Source of the DNA: Methanomicrobiales archaeon
GTDB lineage: Archaea > Halobacteriota > Syntropharchaeia > Alkanophagales > Methanospirareceae
Length of the DNA: 9,720 nucleotides
Assembly (NCBI GenBank): GCA_003160755.1
Contig: QEXZ01000054.1
Span: 1-9,720 of the forward strand
Direction of reading: 5' to 3'
In this document: positions 1 through 6,343 of the stretch, one piece after another
How the letters are laid out: each line of letters starts with the position of its first letter
Position numbering within the stretch: position 1 is the first letter of the stretch
Position numbers and translations under genes: made by a program
Notes under the pieces: model-generated
Database searches by the model: none
What the model was told of the DNA's origin: nothing
The model's input: only the letters and a program-made list of their open reading frames with translations

Positions 1-2
1 TG

Positions 3-65
3 CGTGGTATCACGGTTTTGAGTCGAGTGGGGGAGATAGAAGAGGTGGTGAAGAGTTATGGATAA
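3..65 (+). CDS. C-terminal end of an upstream gene (partial)
   Basis: From the left edge, one frame reads RGITVLSRVGEIEEVVKSYG and then stops at TAA (63-65). The mix of hydrophobic and charged residues looks like a genuine protein C-terminus, but 20 residues are too few to name a family. A second frame stays open from 2 to 211; its translation (rich in His, Gly and Arg, with no pattern) looks like chance. The fragment is the only evidence for a gene entering from the left. I infer it from residue character and from the well-placed ribosome-binding sequence near its end, which could serve a coupled small ORF. Confidence 0.35.
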   Translation, partial: RGITVLSRVGEIEEVVKSYG

Positions 66-141
66 GAAACCACGAGATTTCACTAGATGGACACGAGAAA
101 ATGATGCCGGATACAGGTTTACCCCTCCATTTAAACCTTAG
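58..141 (+). CDS. Possible 27-residue small ORF coupled to the upstream gene
   Basis: ATG at 58 opens a frame coding MDKKPRDFTRWTRENDAGYR followed by FTPPFKP and TAG. It overlaps the preceding stop codon (63-65) by 8 nt. A Shine-Dalgarno-like GAGGTGGTG lies at 42-50, seven bases before the ATG, so coupled translation is plausible. The peptide is basic and aromatic, has no membrane segment or signal peptide, and I do not recognise it. It could be a chance ORF: the length is well within random expectation and the ribosome-binding sequence also codes for the upstream protein. Confidence 0.25.
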   Translation: MDKKPRDFTRWTRENDAGYRFTPPFKP

Positions 142-213
142 AACATTGGTGGCAAAACGCAATTGCGGCAGAGAAATTTCTTATATTTTTTGTGTAAATC
201 CCCAATAATAATA

Positions 214-227
214 GAAAAGTTTAAATA
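214..227 (+). promoter_or_regulatory. Archaeal BRE/TATA promoter of the reductase operon
   Basis: GAAAAG (214-219) directly precedes TTTAAATA (220-227), a good match to a BRE plus TATA box. A start site about 25 bases downstream would fall near 249, leaving a leader of roughly 47 nt before the ATG at 296. That leader contains the ribosome-binding sequence AGGGGTGA (278-285). The element lies in a 154-nt non-coding gap that otherwise holds only a T-run (185-190), a possible U-rich terminator for the upstream gene. Confidence 0.6.
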
Positions 228-295
228 GGCATTGTTTCATATCGAATAATCATGTTTAACCGATAATAACTTTTAATAGGGGTGAAGATAGGGTA

Positions 296-1444
296 ATGGA
301 ATGTGATGTTTTGGTGGTGGGGGCGGGACCTGCGGGCAGTAGCGCGGCGAGAGCGGCAGCGGAGGCAGGTGCCAACACGATATTCATAGATAAAAAGAAA
401 GAAATCGGTGTCCCGGTGCAGTGCGCAGAAGCTATTGGGGAATACCTCATCCCTTTTTTGCCTTTCAGAATACCAGAAGAGCAATTGATTTGGAAAATTG
501 AGGGGATGTCCTTCTGGGCTGAGGGCATCGCAATCGGGCGAAGTGGAGGATTCTGGTCAGCTTATGCGATAAACAGGGAAAAAATTGATGAATGGCTTGC
601 AAACAATGCAATTGTGGCTGGCGCCAAACTTCACCTTGAAACAGAATTGACAGACCTGGAATTTAGCGAGAATTATCATGTTACGAAGGCGATTGTGAAA
701 ACAGGAGATGAAGTGGGAGAAATCATGCCAAAAGTGGTTATTGCCGCGGATGGGGTACACTCAAAAGTCCTGAACCAACTGGGTTTTACCAACCTCAAGG
801 ATAAATGTGGTGAAGTACTGAGTTTTGAACTGAATAACTTGAATTTGTATAAACCAACGTATGAGCAATTGTACATAGGGGATTTTGCACCCGGGGCGTA
901 TGCTTATATCTTCCCGTTGTCCAAAAGCAGGGCTAATGTCGGTGTTGCATCGTCATTCCCGGGTAAAAAATTAGAGCGATGTTATGCGGAGTTTTTAGAA
1001 ATTCCTGAGGTGAAAAAACAACTTAGAAATGGAAACAAAGTAGTAGAAAAGAGTGGCTGGGCGCCAATTCATTATCTCACTGATAAATGGGTCTACGGAA
1101 ACGTTTTACTGGTGGGAGATGCGGCAAATCAGAATTTTAAGCCTTTTGTTGAGGGTGTCCTTCCGGGAATAATTTGCGGTGACATAGCAGGAAGAACGGC
1201 TTATAATTTCATCAAAGGTAGGAATTTACTCAGTGATTATCAAAAACATGTTAAAGAGAAGTTAGGCAATTTCTTTTCAGAATCCGATCGTCTTTCAGAT
1301 GTATTATATGAATTGGGTAAACCTTCAGATAAAAAAAAACATTTACTTCGGCTCGGTATTTCAACAGACATCTTTTCTCCAACAGAGATAGAAAAATTAA
1401 AAAAGGAGAGGTATAATATCTTAAAAAATAAATTAGAGAGATAG
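296..1444 (+). CDS. FAD-dependent geranylgeranyl reductase family protein
   Basis: This is a cytosolic or membrane-peripheral flavoprotein of 382 residues, the usual size for archaeal geranylgeranyl reductases. That family hydrogenates geranylgeranyl chains of archaeal ether lipids (or related isoprenoids) to phytanyl chains. Visible landmarks are the N-terminal Rossmann motif GAGPAG (9-14), the acidic Asp32 ending strand 2, the family signature PVQCAE (40-45), ADG (151-153), the substrate-region motif YAYIFP (203-207 region), and the second FAD motif GDAANQNFKP (274-283) followed by a Gly-rich stretch. The ATG at 296 is supported by AGGGGTGA at 278-285 and by the Rossmann fold starting at residue 4. 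Archaea often carry several paralogs, so the exact substrate (phospholipid, menaquinone or another isoprenoid) is not determined. The last 40 residues are Lys-rich. The gene ends in TAG, 23 nt before the next gene, which has no ribosome-binding sequence of its own; the two are probably cotranscribed. Confidence 0.88.
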   Translation: MECDVLVVGAGPAGSSAARAAAEAGANTIFIDKKKEIGVPVQCAEAIGEYLIPFLPFRIPEEQLIWKIEGMSFWAEGIAIGRSGGFWSAYAINREKIDEWLANNAIVAGAKLHLETELTDLEFSENYHVTKAIVKTGDEVGEIMPKVVIAADGVHSKVLNQLGFTNLKDKCGEVLSFELNNLNLYKPTYEQLYIGDFAPGAYAYIFPLSKSRANVGVASSFPGKKLERCYAEFLEIPEVKKQLRNGNKVVEKSGWAPIHYLTDKWVYGNVLLVGDAANQNFKPFVEGVLPGIICGDIAGRTAYNFIKGRNLLSDYQKHVKEKLGNFFSESDRLSDVLYELGKPSDKKKHLLRLGISTDIFSPTEIEKLKKERYNILKNKLER

Positions 1445-1467
1445 CAAATATTTTTACGCCCGAACGC

Positions 1468-4400
1468 ATGACTAAAAAACCTTTATTTATCGCATTATCT
1501 TTGACACTACTATTTTTATTGATCAATGTCAATACGGTAGCGGCGATTCCGTATTTAAACAACTTATGCGAAGTCCCTCTCTTCATTCAACTTTTCGTTA
1601 TATTCATGTCTATTTATCATTCATCGATGTTCATAATGCTAAAAGAAATTCGAAAAGCGTCACCTTCTAATGTATGGAATCTCTGGTTAAATGCAAATTT
1701 TTGGGGTATTATCTTAACATTGGTCACTGCGTCATTATTAAATGAACTTTACAGTGTTTCTAATATAGGGCATCGTATTTTGGTTTTTGCCGCTATTTTT
1801 GACGTAGCAACTCATTATTCCGCTAATCTAACTCTCTATTATTTGATAGCCCCAATTATAAAAGAAAAAATCAATTTATTTAGAACAAAGTATCTTATTC
1901 TCTATGTTTTTTTGGCAGTATCCCTGCATTTCCTTGCAAATATAGCTTACCATTTAAGATACCCCGCTTCCACCAATTTCATTGTATTATTTATCTTTAT
2001 TTTATTCTCTATTCTCATTATTGTTTATTCTTCTTATTCTTTACTGTTCATCTCAAAAAGTTACACAGAAATCGGATTTGTGCGCAAGCCTTTTTTTATT
2101 GGTGGTATTGGCATGGTATCATACCTGCTATCTGTGAGTCTGGTGATTTTTTATATCCTTAATTTCCTCGAGCCAGAAATGCAAAAGGACTTGTACTATA
2201 ATATTTCTTTTTACACGATATTTTTTGTTTTTACCATTTTATATTTCGCCTTGTTCATCATCGAATACCCCTCCCTCCTCCAGCCCAAATGGAACGCCTT
2301 GATGCCTTTTGATTTTCCAAACGTTACCGCCGCCATAACCCTCGCATTTTTAGCAGCATCCCTCTACTTTACAGCAAAAGAATATCCCAATTTCATCATC
2401 TATCAAAACATTCCGTATATCTTTGTTGTCGCTTTCTTGCTGCCCCTTTTCCTTGGCGTCATATTGAGTTCCACCTATCTAAAAATCCTCTCATCTAAAA
2501 CAAAATTGCGATACTGGGGATACCTGAAATACGGTCTATGCATCCACTTAACCGTAACATTCTATGCCTTCAGCCTGATTTTTATCTCATGGAACAATGT
2601 AACGGGCAGTACGAAGATGTTATTTGCGTTGTTTGGACTTGCCTCTTTTGCATTTTACATGTTTTTTGCCCTTGACCTGCGCAAGATTCTCAAAGACCAG
2701 AAAATCAAGCCAATTTTCAATAGATTGGTCATCTCTCGATACCTCGTATCCCTCTGTTCGGGGTTCTTTCTCATCTTCTTTGCGATTTCTTTCACCTATG
2801 GGCGGACATTCGAGGTTATGGGAAATAGAATTGAACTCGTCTCATATCCGGTCATTCTCTTCTTCATCGCTTTTTTCTTGATTGATTTTATCACCTATTT
2901 GAGCGTCACGCACAAAGGTTTCGAGGAGATTATGAGAAAGAATATCTGGAGCGAAATGTCATACATCTCCGTTTTTATCGCTTTTCTACTCGTCTGTCTC
3001 ATCTACTCTTCTTTAAACACTTACATTCAACGCTTTCCTTTCCATGATCTCTTCTTCATTGGATTCTTCCTCGTTCTGATAATCGAGATGGCTTCGATAA
3101 GGACTCTGGGGTTGGAATCCAAGTACAAAAAAGCTGGAAAAGAGGACATCGTTCATCTTTTAAATTCACATGCACACAGCTTCCTGCGAACTGACTATCT
3201 TGAGGATTTGTGGGCACGGACACAGGATAGGTATGTTCGTGAAGATGAAGCAACAGGAATCAAGTTTGACTCTTCAGGGCGTAGATTTGACCTTGAAAAA
3301 GCGGATGAGCACACGAGGCTGAAAATAGCCGTTGCGGTACTTCTCGGGATGCATAAGCTGCAGGATATAAAAAAGATAACAATTCTGGAGCAGTCCATAG
3401 AAGAAACGAAAGAAGAGATTGCGGAGATTCTTAAAGGGAAAGTGTTATTACTGCCAGAAGATTTGCGCTGTGAGTTTGATGATAGTGCGTATTATCCGAT
3501 ATTGTATGAAAAAATAGTCAATAACCTGTTAAAACGCTTAAAAGCTTTCATTCCTTTCTCAGAGCAGGAGAAGATTTTTGACAGGTTGCGGAGAAGGGAT
3601 GAGAAATTTACGTGCATCCAGTTCGCAAAGAAAGAAATAAAGATAAAGGAGGGGACGAGGTTCTCCCGGGATGTGTTCTTTGAACTTTTCAAATATTATC
3701 TCGAATCAGCAGAGGAAAAGTTCCCTTTCAAACCTTTTCTATTTTATGAGCTTATCAGAGAAGAGATAAAAAATGAGCTGGAACCATACGAGATTACTGT
3801 TAGTAAATTGCTTGACATAGTGCCAACGGGCTTGGAGGAAATGGATGAGAGGATGGCGGGGGGGGTATCAAAAGGGAGTTCTTCCTTGCTTATCACAGAA
3901 GAAACGAAAACAAAACATAAAATCCTGCTCTCTTTTATCGAGCAAGGGCTGAGAGAGGGAAATAACGTCATTTATGCTACTTCTAAGCGTCCAGCTCATC
4001 AGATAATAGGTGAGCTACTAATGGATTTTGATGAATTAAAGAATTTCATGATAATTGACCTGTATGAAAATATTTACACGGAGGAACGAGTTTCTGATCT
4101 GGTAGAGGAGGAGCAGCGAATAATTGTCCCCTTAAGCAAGATATTGTTTCAACGTAGCATTGTAAAGGCAATAAAGAGCCAGCCAAAGGAAGAGTCAAAG
4201 ATAGTTGTTATTGACATATATGACGACTTTTCAAGATATTACAGCCCAAGGGAGATTCTTGAGCTGCTAAACGCACAAATAGAAGGGCTAAAAAGGTGGA
4301 ATTGCACCAGTATAATCTCAATTGACCCTTATTCGTATTTAATAAGAAAGGAGGGTGTGGAAGAGGTAAAGAAGAATTTTGACAATATTATGATATTGTC

Positions 4401-4482
4401 AGGTGAAGATAAGGATGCCTCGGTCTTCATAGAGAAATTGTATCACGGGACACCGTCTAAACCTATTATTCGTTTACATTAA
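1468..4482 (+). CDS. Large polytopic membrane protein with a C-terminal P-loop-less KaiC/RecA-like domain
   Basis: The protein has 1004 residues in three parts. Residues 1-547 are almost continuously hydrophobic, with about 16 predicted membrane spans (approximately 5-27, 36-57, 73-92, 103-130, 140-162, 170-197, 208-232, 244-267, 285-303, 317-338, 355-375, 382-402, 423-443, 457-480, 496-515, 525-547). The first could be a signal anchor. Residues 548-780 are charged and mostly helical, with no motif I recognise. Residues 781-1004 resemble a KaiC/RadA-type domain: VPTGLEEMDERMAGG (785-799) matches the 'TGxxxLDxxLGGG' entry and IVVIDIYDD (912-920) matches Walker B. The expected GxxGxGKT loop is EETKTKHK (811-818), so nucleotide binding is probably lost or unusual. 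I infer a membrane-anchored sensor or scaffold that has kept the fold. Similar degenerate KaiC-like domains occur in archaeal signalling proteins. The start codon lacks a Shine-Dalgarno; coupling to the reductase gene is likely. Confidence 0.72.
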   Translation: MTKKPLFIALSLTLLFLLINVNTVAAIPYLNNLCEVPLFIQLFVIFMSIYHSSMFIMLKEIRKASPSNVWNLWLNANFWGIILTLVTASLLNELYSVSNIGHRILVFAAIFDVATHYSANLTLYYLIAPIIKEKINLFRTKYLILYVFLAVSLHFLANIAYHLRYPASTNFIVLFIFILFSILIIVYSSYSLLFISKSYTEIGFVRKPFFIGGIGMVSYLLSVSLVIFYILNFLEPEMQKDLYYNISFYTIFFVFTILYFALFIIEYPSLLQPKWNALMPFDFPNVTAAITLAFLAASLYFTAKEYPNFIIYQNIPYIFVVAFLLPLFLGVILSSTYLKILSSKTKLRYWGYLKYGLCIHLTVTFYAFSLIFISWNNVTGSTKMLFALFGLASFAFYMFFALDLRKILKDQKIKPIFNRLVISRYLVSLCSGFFLIFFAISFTYGRTFEVMGNRIELVSYPVILFFIAFFLIDFITYLSVTHKGFEEIMRKNIWSEMSYISVFIAFLLVCLIYSSLNTYIQRFPFHDLFFIGFFLVLIIEMASIRTLGLESKYKKAGKEDIVHLLNSHAHSFLRTDYLEDLWARTQDRYVREDEATGIKFDSSGRRFDLEKADEHTRLKIAVAVLLGMHKLQDIKKITILEQSIEETKEEIAEILKGKVLLLPEDLRCEFDDSAYYPILYEKIVNNLLKRLKAFIPFSEQEKIFDRLRRRDEKFTCIQFAKKEIKIKEGTRFSRDVFFELFKYYLESAEEKFPFKPFLFYELIREEIKNELEPYEITVSKLLDIVPTGLEEMDERMAGGVSKGSSSLLITEETKTKHKILLSFIEQGLREGNNVIYATSKRPAHQIIGELLMDFDELKNFMIIDLYENIYTEERVSDLVEEEQRIIVPLSKILFQRSIVKAIKSQPKEESKIVVIDIYDDFSRYYSPREILELLNAQIEGLKRWNCTSIISIDPYSYLIRKEGVEEVKKNFDNIMILSGEDKDASVFIEKLYHGTPSKPIIRLH

Positions 4483-4495
4483 AACCTTTTCTTAT

Positions 4496-4512
4496 GTGGG
4501 GCTCCGCCCCAC
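4496..4512. repeat. Perfect GC-rich hairpin, TCC loop
   Basis: GTGGGGC (4496-4502) pairs perfectly with GCCCCAC (4506-4512) around a TCC loop, in a very AT-rich setting 13 nt after the large membrane gene. No T-run follows directly on either strand, so it is not a classic intrinsic terminator. The sequence type (GGGGCTCCGCCCC) is a frequent dispersed hairpin in prokaryotic genomes, and I suspect an interspersed repeat element that extends to about 4602. Confidence 0.6.
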
Positions 4513-4528
4513 GACCCCGCAAGCCATG

Positions 4529-4602
4529 TAAGGGCTTATAGAAAAGCTTTACCAACCAACTTTTTTACCTCCGGTAAAAACCTTGACTAAAATACGCCCT
4601 TA
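4529..4602. repeat. Outer inverted repeat enclosing a second hairpin
   Basis: TAAGGGC (4529-4535) and GCCCTTA (4596-4602) form a 7-bp inverted pair. Inside lies a perfect 8-bp stem, TTTTTACC (4562-4569) with GGTAAAAA (4573-4580), again with a TCC loop. A smaller 5-bp pair, AAGCC (4521-4525) with GGCTT (4533-4537), overlaps its left side. Together with the hairpin at 4496-4512 this gives a compact folded element about 105 nt long between convergent genes. It may act in 3'-end formation or be a non-autonomous repeat; the sequence alone does not decide. Confidence 0.45.
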
Positions 4603-5264
4603 TTTTTTTCTTTTAGCACATGTTTTCTTTTTTTAAAAAGAAAAAGAGATGTGTGAATCTTGTGTAATCCTGTGATTCTATACAAATACGCCGATTTTTT
4701 CTCCTTTTGACTCGCAACTGAAATTTTACCGAATATTTTTACTGATTCGTATGCACCGTCAAATGCTAAAAAGGCACCTAAATACAACCATGGAAGAAGA
4801 GAGAGCATGCACAGGCCCAATACGCCTATTTTCATGCTAAAACGGTGTGAGAAGAAGAATTGTCCTAATTTAAGTGTCGCATGGTTGTCTACATAATCGT
4901 TCCCCTTTTCATCCGCAACGCCCATCATGATAAGGGAGAACAAAGGTATCCACAGGAAATTTAACATCCCACTCAGCACGAGAATTAAAATCAACGCGAT
5001 GGAACACACCTTAAATACTAAATTGTCTATTTTTCCGGTTAGCAAAACGGCAAAAAGGATAGAGAATAAAATTGTTGCTGAAACGGAATCGGAAATTGAT
5101 AGGCATGACCAAATGATCACTAAGATAGGTGCTATTAGCATTGCTGTGCGCTTGCTGAATATATCTTCATCAAAGGCGTCATCAATATATTTCAGCCCAG
5201 CGCCGATGATTGCGAACGCGATAATAATTAAGATTTGATATGCAGAAGAACTGAACGGTTCCAT
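4587..5264 (-). CDS. Small polytopic membrane protein with two Asp-rich motifs (unknown family)
   Basis: The protein has 225 residues and about six predicted membrane spans (roughly 8-25, 39-57, 60-77, 84-100, 101-116, 143-168). Two acidic clusters stand at membrane edges: YIDDAFDED (26-34) and DEKGNDYVDN (118-127). The spacing of two Asp-rich loops between helices is reminiscent of UbiA-type prenyltransferases, which use them to bind Mg-diphosphate. The protein is shorter than that family (usually about 280-300) and the motifs do not match well, so this is only an analogy. I do not recognise the family. Residues from about 175 on are soluble and Lys-rich and are encoded by repeat and hairpin DNA. 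The ATG (5264-5262) sits about 30 nt from a TATA-like box, implying a nearly leaderless mRNA; no Shine-Dalgarno is visible. It converges with the large membrane gene and diverges from the regulator gene. Confidence 0.65.
   Translation of the reverse strand: MEPFSSSAYQILIIIAFAIIGAGLKYIDDAFDEDIFSKRTAMLIAPILVIIWSCLSISDSVSATILFSILFAVLLTGKIDNLVFKVCSIALILILVLSGMLNFLWIPLFSLIMMGVADEKGNDYVDNHATLKLGQFFFSHRFSMKIGVLGLCMLSLLPWLYLGAFLAFDGAYESVKIFGKISVASQKEKKSAYLYRITGLHKIHTSLFLFKKRKHVLKEKNKGVF
4617..4653. terminator. Bidirectional A/T hairpin at the convergent 3' ends
   Basis: CACAT (4617-4621) pairs with ATGTG (4649-4653), and TTTTCTTTTT (4623-4632) pairs with AAAAAGAAAA (4635-4644), leaving a tiny loop and a small bulge. 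T-runs at 4603-4609 and 4628-4634 on the plus strand could serve archaeal U-tract termination for the plus-strand operon. On the minus strand the same bases encode the Lys-rich tail of the membrane protein, so the structure lies inside that ORF. Confidence 0.4.
4651..4678. repeat. Degenerate ~10-nt repeat of GTGT-AATC units
   Basis: Three imperfect units follow each other: GTGTGAATCTT (4651-4661), GTGTAATCCT (4662-4671) and GTGATTC (4672-4678). GAATC (4655-4659) and GATTC (4674-4678) are also inverted. Sequences of this kind ('aatctgtgtaatctgtgattc'-like) are familiar as intergenic repeats in many environmental genomes; that comparison is from memory. Here the repeat is read as coding by the end of the minus-strand gene (RITGLHKIHTS), suggesting the gene's tail is derived from a repeat. 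Confidence 0.4.
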
Positions 5265-5290
5265 GCATAAAGCGTAATTAGAAAGAGATA

Positions 5291-5300
5291 CTTAAAAATA
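5291..5300 (-). promoter_or_regulatory. TATA-like box for the minus-strand membrane gene
   Basis: On the minus strand TATTTTTAAG (5300 to 5291) lies about 30 bases before the ATG at 5264. Transcription starting 25 bases downstream of its centre would begin near 5269, giving a leader of about five bases. This matches leaderless archaeal genes and explains the missing ribosome-binding sequence. No convincing BRE precedes it. Confidence 0.4.
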
Positions 5301-5333
5301 ACTGTGCAGAATGCTTATTTTTTTATTTTGAAA

Positions 5334-5379
5334 TTTTTTCCATTTGGCATTTTTTCCATTTTGAAGCAAAATTGCCAAA
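5334..5379. promoter_or_regulatory. Candidate operator: direct repeat plus inverted repeat before the regulator promoter
   Basis: TTTTTTCCATTT occurs twice with a 16-nt period (5334-5345 and 5350-5361). Overlapping it, TTTGGCA (5343-5349) and TGCCAAA (5373-5379) form an inverted repeat centred about 30 bases upstream of the BRE/TATA at 5384-5400. The site lies between two divergent genes, one of which encodes a probable DNA-binding protein, so autoregulation is a reasonable inference. A/T-rich chance similarity is possible for the direct repeat, less so for the GC-containing TTTGGCA pair. Confidence 0.35.
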
Positions 5380-5383
5380 AAAT

Positions 5384-5400
5384 AGAAAGGTTTTTATATA
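5384..5400 (+). promoter_or_regulatory. BRE/TATA promoter of the regulator gene
   Basis: AGAAAGG (5384-5390) followed by TTTTTATATA (5391-5400) is a strong archaeal BRE plus TATA box. Transcription would begin near 5422, giving a leader of about 17 nt that includes AGGAG (5424-5428), ten bases before the ATG at 5439. Confidence 0.65.
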
Positions 5401-5438
5401 GATACAACTTGAAAGAATAAAGAAGGAGAAAAATAAAA

Positions 5439-6329
5439 ATGATGAAGCTCACGGGCATCATCCAAACTTTAGAGCCAATATTCGAGCGAGAGGGAATTAC
5501 ACACTCTCAAGAAGCTTCTTTATATTATGTCCTCTCAATCTGCGACCCATCTTTGAACTTTACTAGGACGCTGCGGGAAGCGAGAAAAATAAGGAGAACA
5601 GTGAGTCAAAGAGGGCTGACAAGGGGGAGGGATTATCTGCTGAAGAAAGGATTTTTGGCAAATGTGTTGTTCACACACAACACAGAGGAGGAGTTTGAGC
5701 AAAAGAGCTGTTTACCCGTGCATCCGAAGATAGTTTTCAAGGAGAATGAGGAGTATTTAAAAGAGATATACGAGCCGGATGATTTTTCCGTACGAGCGAA
5801 ACAGGTTGAGGACCTTTATGGAGTTTATGAGGATAATTATGGAGATTATGGGCTAAAAATGGGAAAAGGATGCGTAACACTCTATTATAGCCGGAAGTGG
5901 ATTGTTTCCTATATTGCAGGCATTATAGCGGGAAGAAGAGTGAAAGTGGATACACTGTCAATGATGCTAAGCGGACTCAGGGTTTTTGAACCGCAATATA
6001 GGCAATATTACGAGGATATGATAGAGAGGGGGTCAAAGATAAGGATTGCTTTTGGTGGCGAAGAAGAGATAGAGGAGATGGAAGAGGCGAAGGCTCTAAG
6101 AAATAAGTATGAAGAAAGCGTTGAGGTCAGATATAGCCCTACAATAAGCAGAACATGCAAAAGTTTTATAATTGACGATAAGCTGGCGATGGATGGCACT
6201 AAATTATTAACAACGGATGGAGAGGAACTATCATATATTGGGATTATGTATTTAGAGGAAGGGGACAGTGTGAAAAATCTGAGAAGGGATTTTGATAACG
6301 TGTGGAAGATAAGCAAGGCGCTGATTTGA
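5439..6329 (+). CDS. Probable transcriptional regulator: N-terminal winged-helix-like part, C-terminal PLD/TrmB-like part
   Basis: The 296-residue protein is soluble and rich in charged residues. Residues about 1-90 are helical and strongly basic at 42-70 (RTLREARKIRR, QRGLTRGRDYLLKKG), consistent with a winged-helix DNA-binding part. Residues about 130-296 end in CKSFIIDDKLAMDGTKLL (240-257) and a final LRRDFDNVWKISKAL. This layout (a buried strand, 'DD.xAxxGT', a closing 'F...W' helix) resembles the phospholipase-D-like sensor half of TrmB-type and related archaeal regulators. No HxK catalytic motif is visible, so it is probably a binding rather than catalytic domain. An acidic stretch (206-217, EEEIEEMEEA region) may be a surface helix. 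ATG ATG at 5439/5442 gives two possible starts; AGGAG (5424-5428) favours the first. The gene has its own promoter with an operator-like repeat and precedes the sensory operon by 50 nt, so it may control that operon or itself. Confidence 0.55.
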   Translation: MMKLTGIIQTLEPIFEREGITHSQEASLYYVLSICDPSLNFTRTLREARKIRRTVSQRGLTRGRDYLLKKGFLANVLFTHNTEEEFEQKSCLPVHPKIVFKENEEYLKEIYEPDDFSVRAKQVEDLYGVYEDNYGDYGLKMGKGCVTLYYSRKWIVSYIAGIIAGRRVKVDTLSMMLSGLRVFEPQYRQYYEDMIERGSKIRIAFGGEEEIEEMEEAKALRNKYEESVEVRYSPTISRTCKSFIIDDKLAMDGTKLLTTDGEELSYIGIMYLEEGDSVKNLRRDFDNVWKISKALI

Positions 6330-6343
6330 GAAAGGTTTGTTCT

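Noticed and set aside
2..211. Open frame of about 69 codons from the left edge
   Set aside because: Its translation has no protein-like pattern and overlaps a better C-terminal fragment (3-65) and a small ORF with a ribosome-binding sequence.
1251..1586. 111-codon minus-strand frame over the junction of the first two plus genes
   Set aside because: It is antisense to two well-supported genes and has no recognisable domain or start signal.
2624..2881. 85-codon plus-strand frame inside the large membrane gene
   Set aside because: Out-of-frame Ser/Phe/Leu-rich shadow of membrane-helix codons.
4496..4512. GC hairpin as an intrinsic terminator of bacterial type
   Set aside because: No T-run follows on either strand, and archaea terminate mainly at U-tracts; I list it as a repeat instead.
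4927..5238. 103-codon plus-strand frame
   Set aside because: It lies wholly antisense to the minus-strand membrane gene, has no ribosome-binding sequence, and reads as the mirror of hydrophobic codons.
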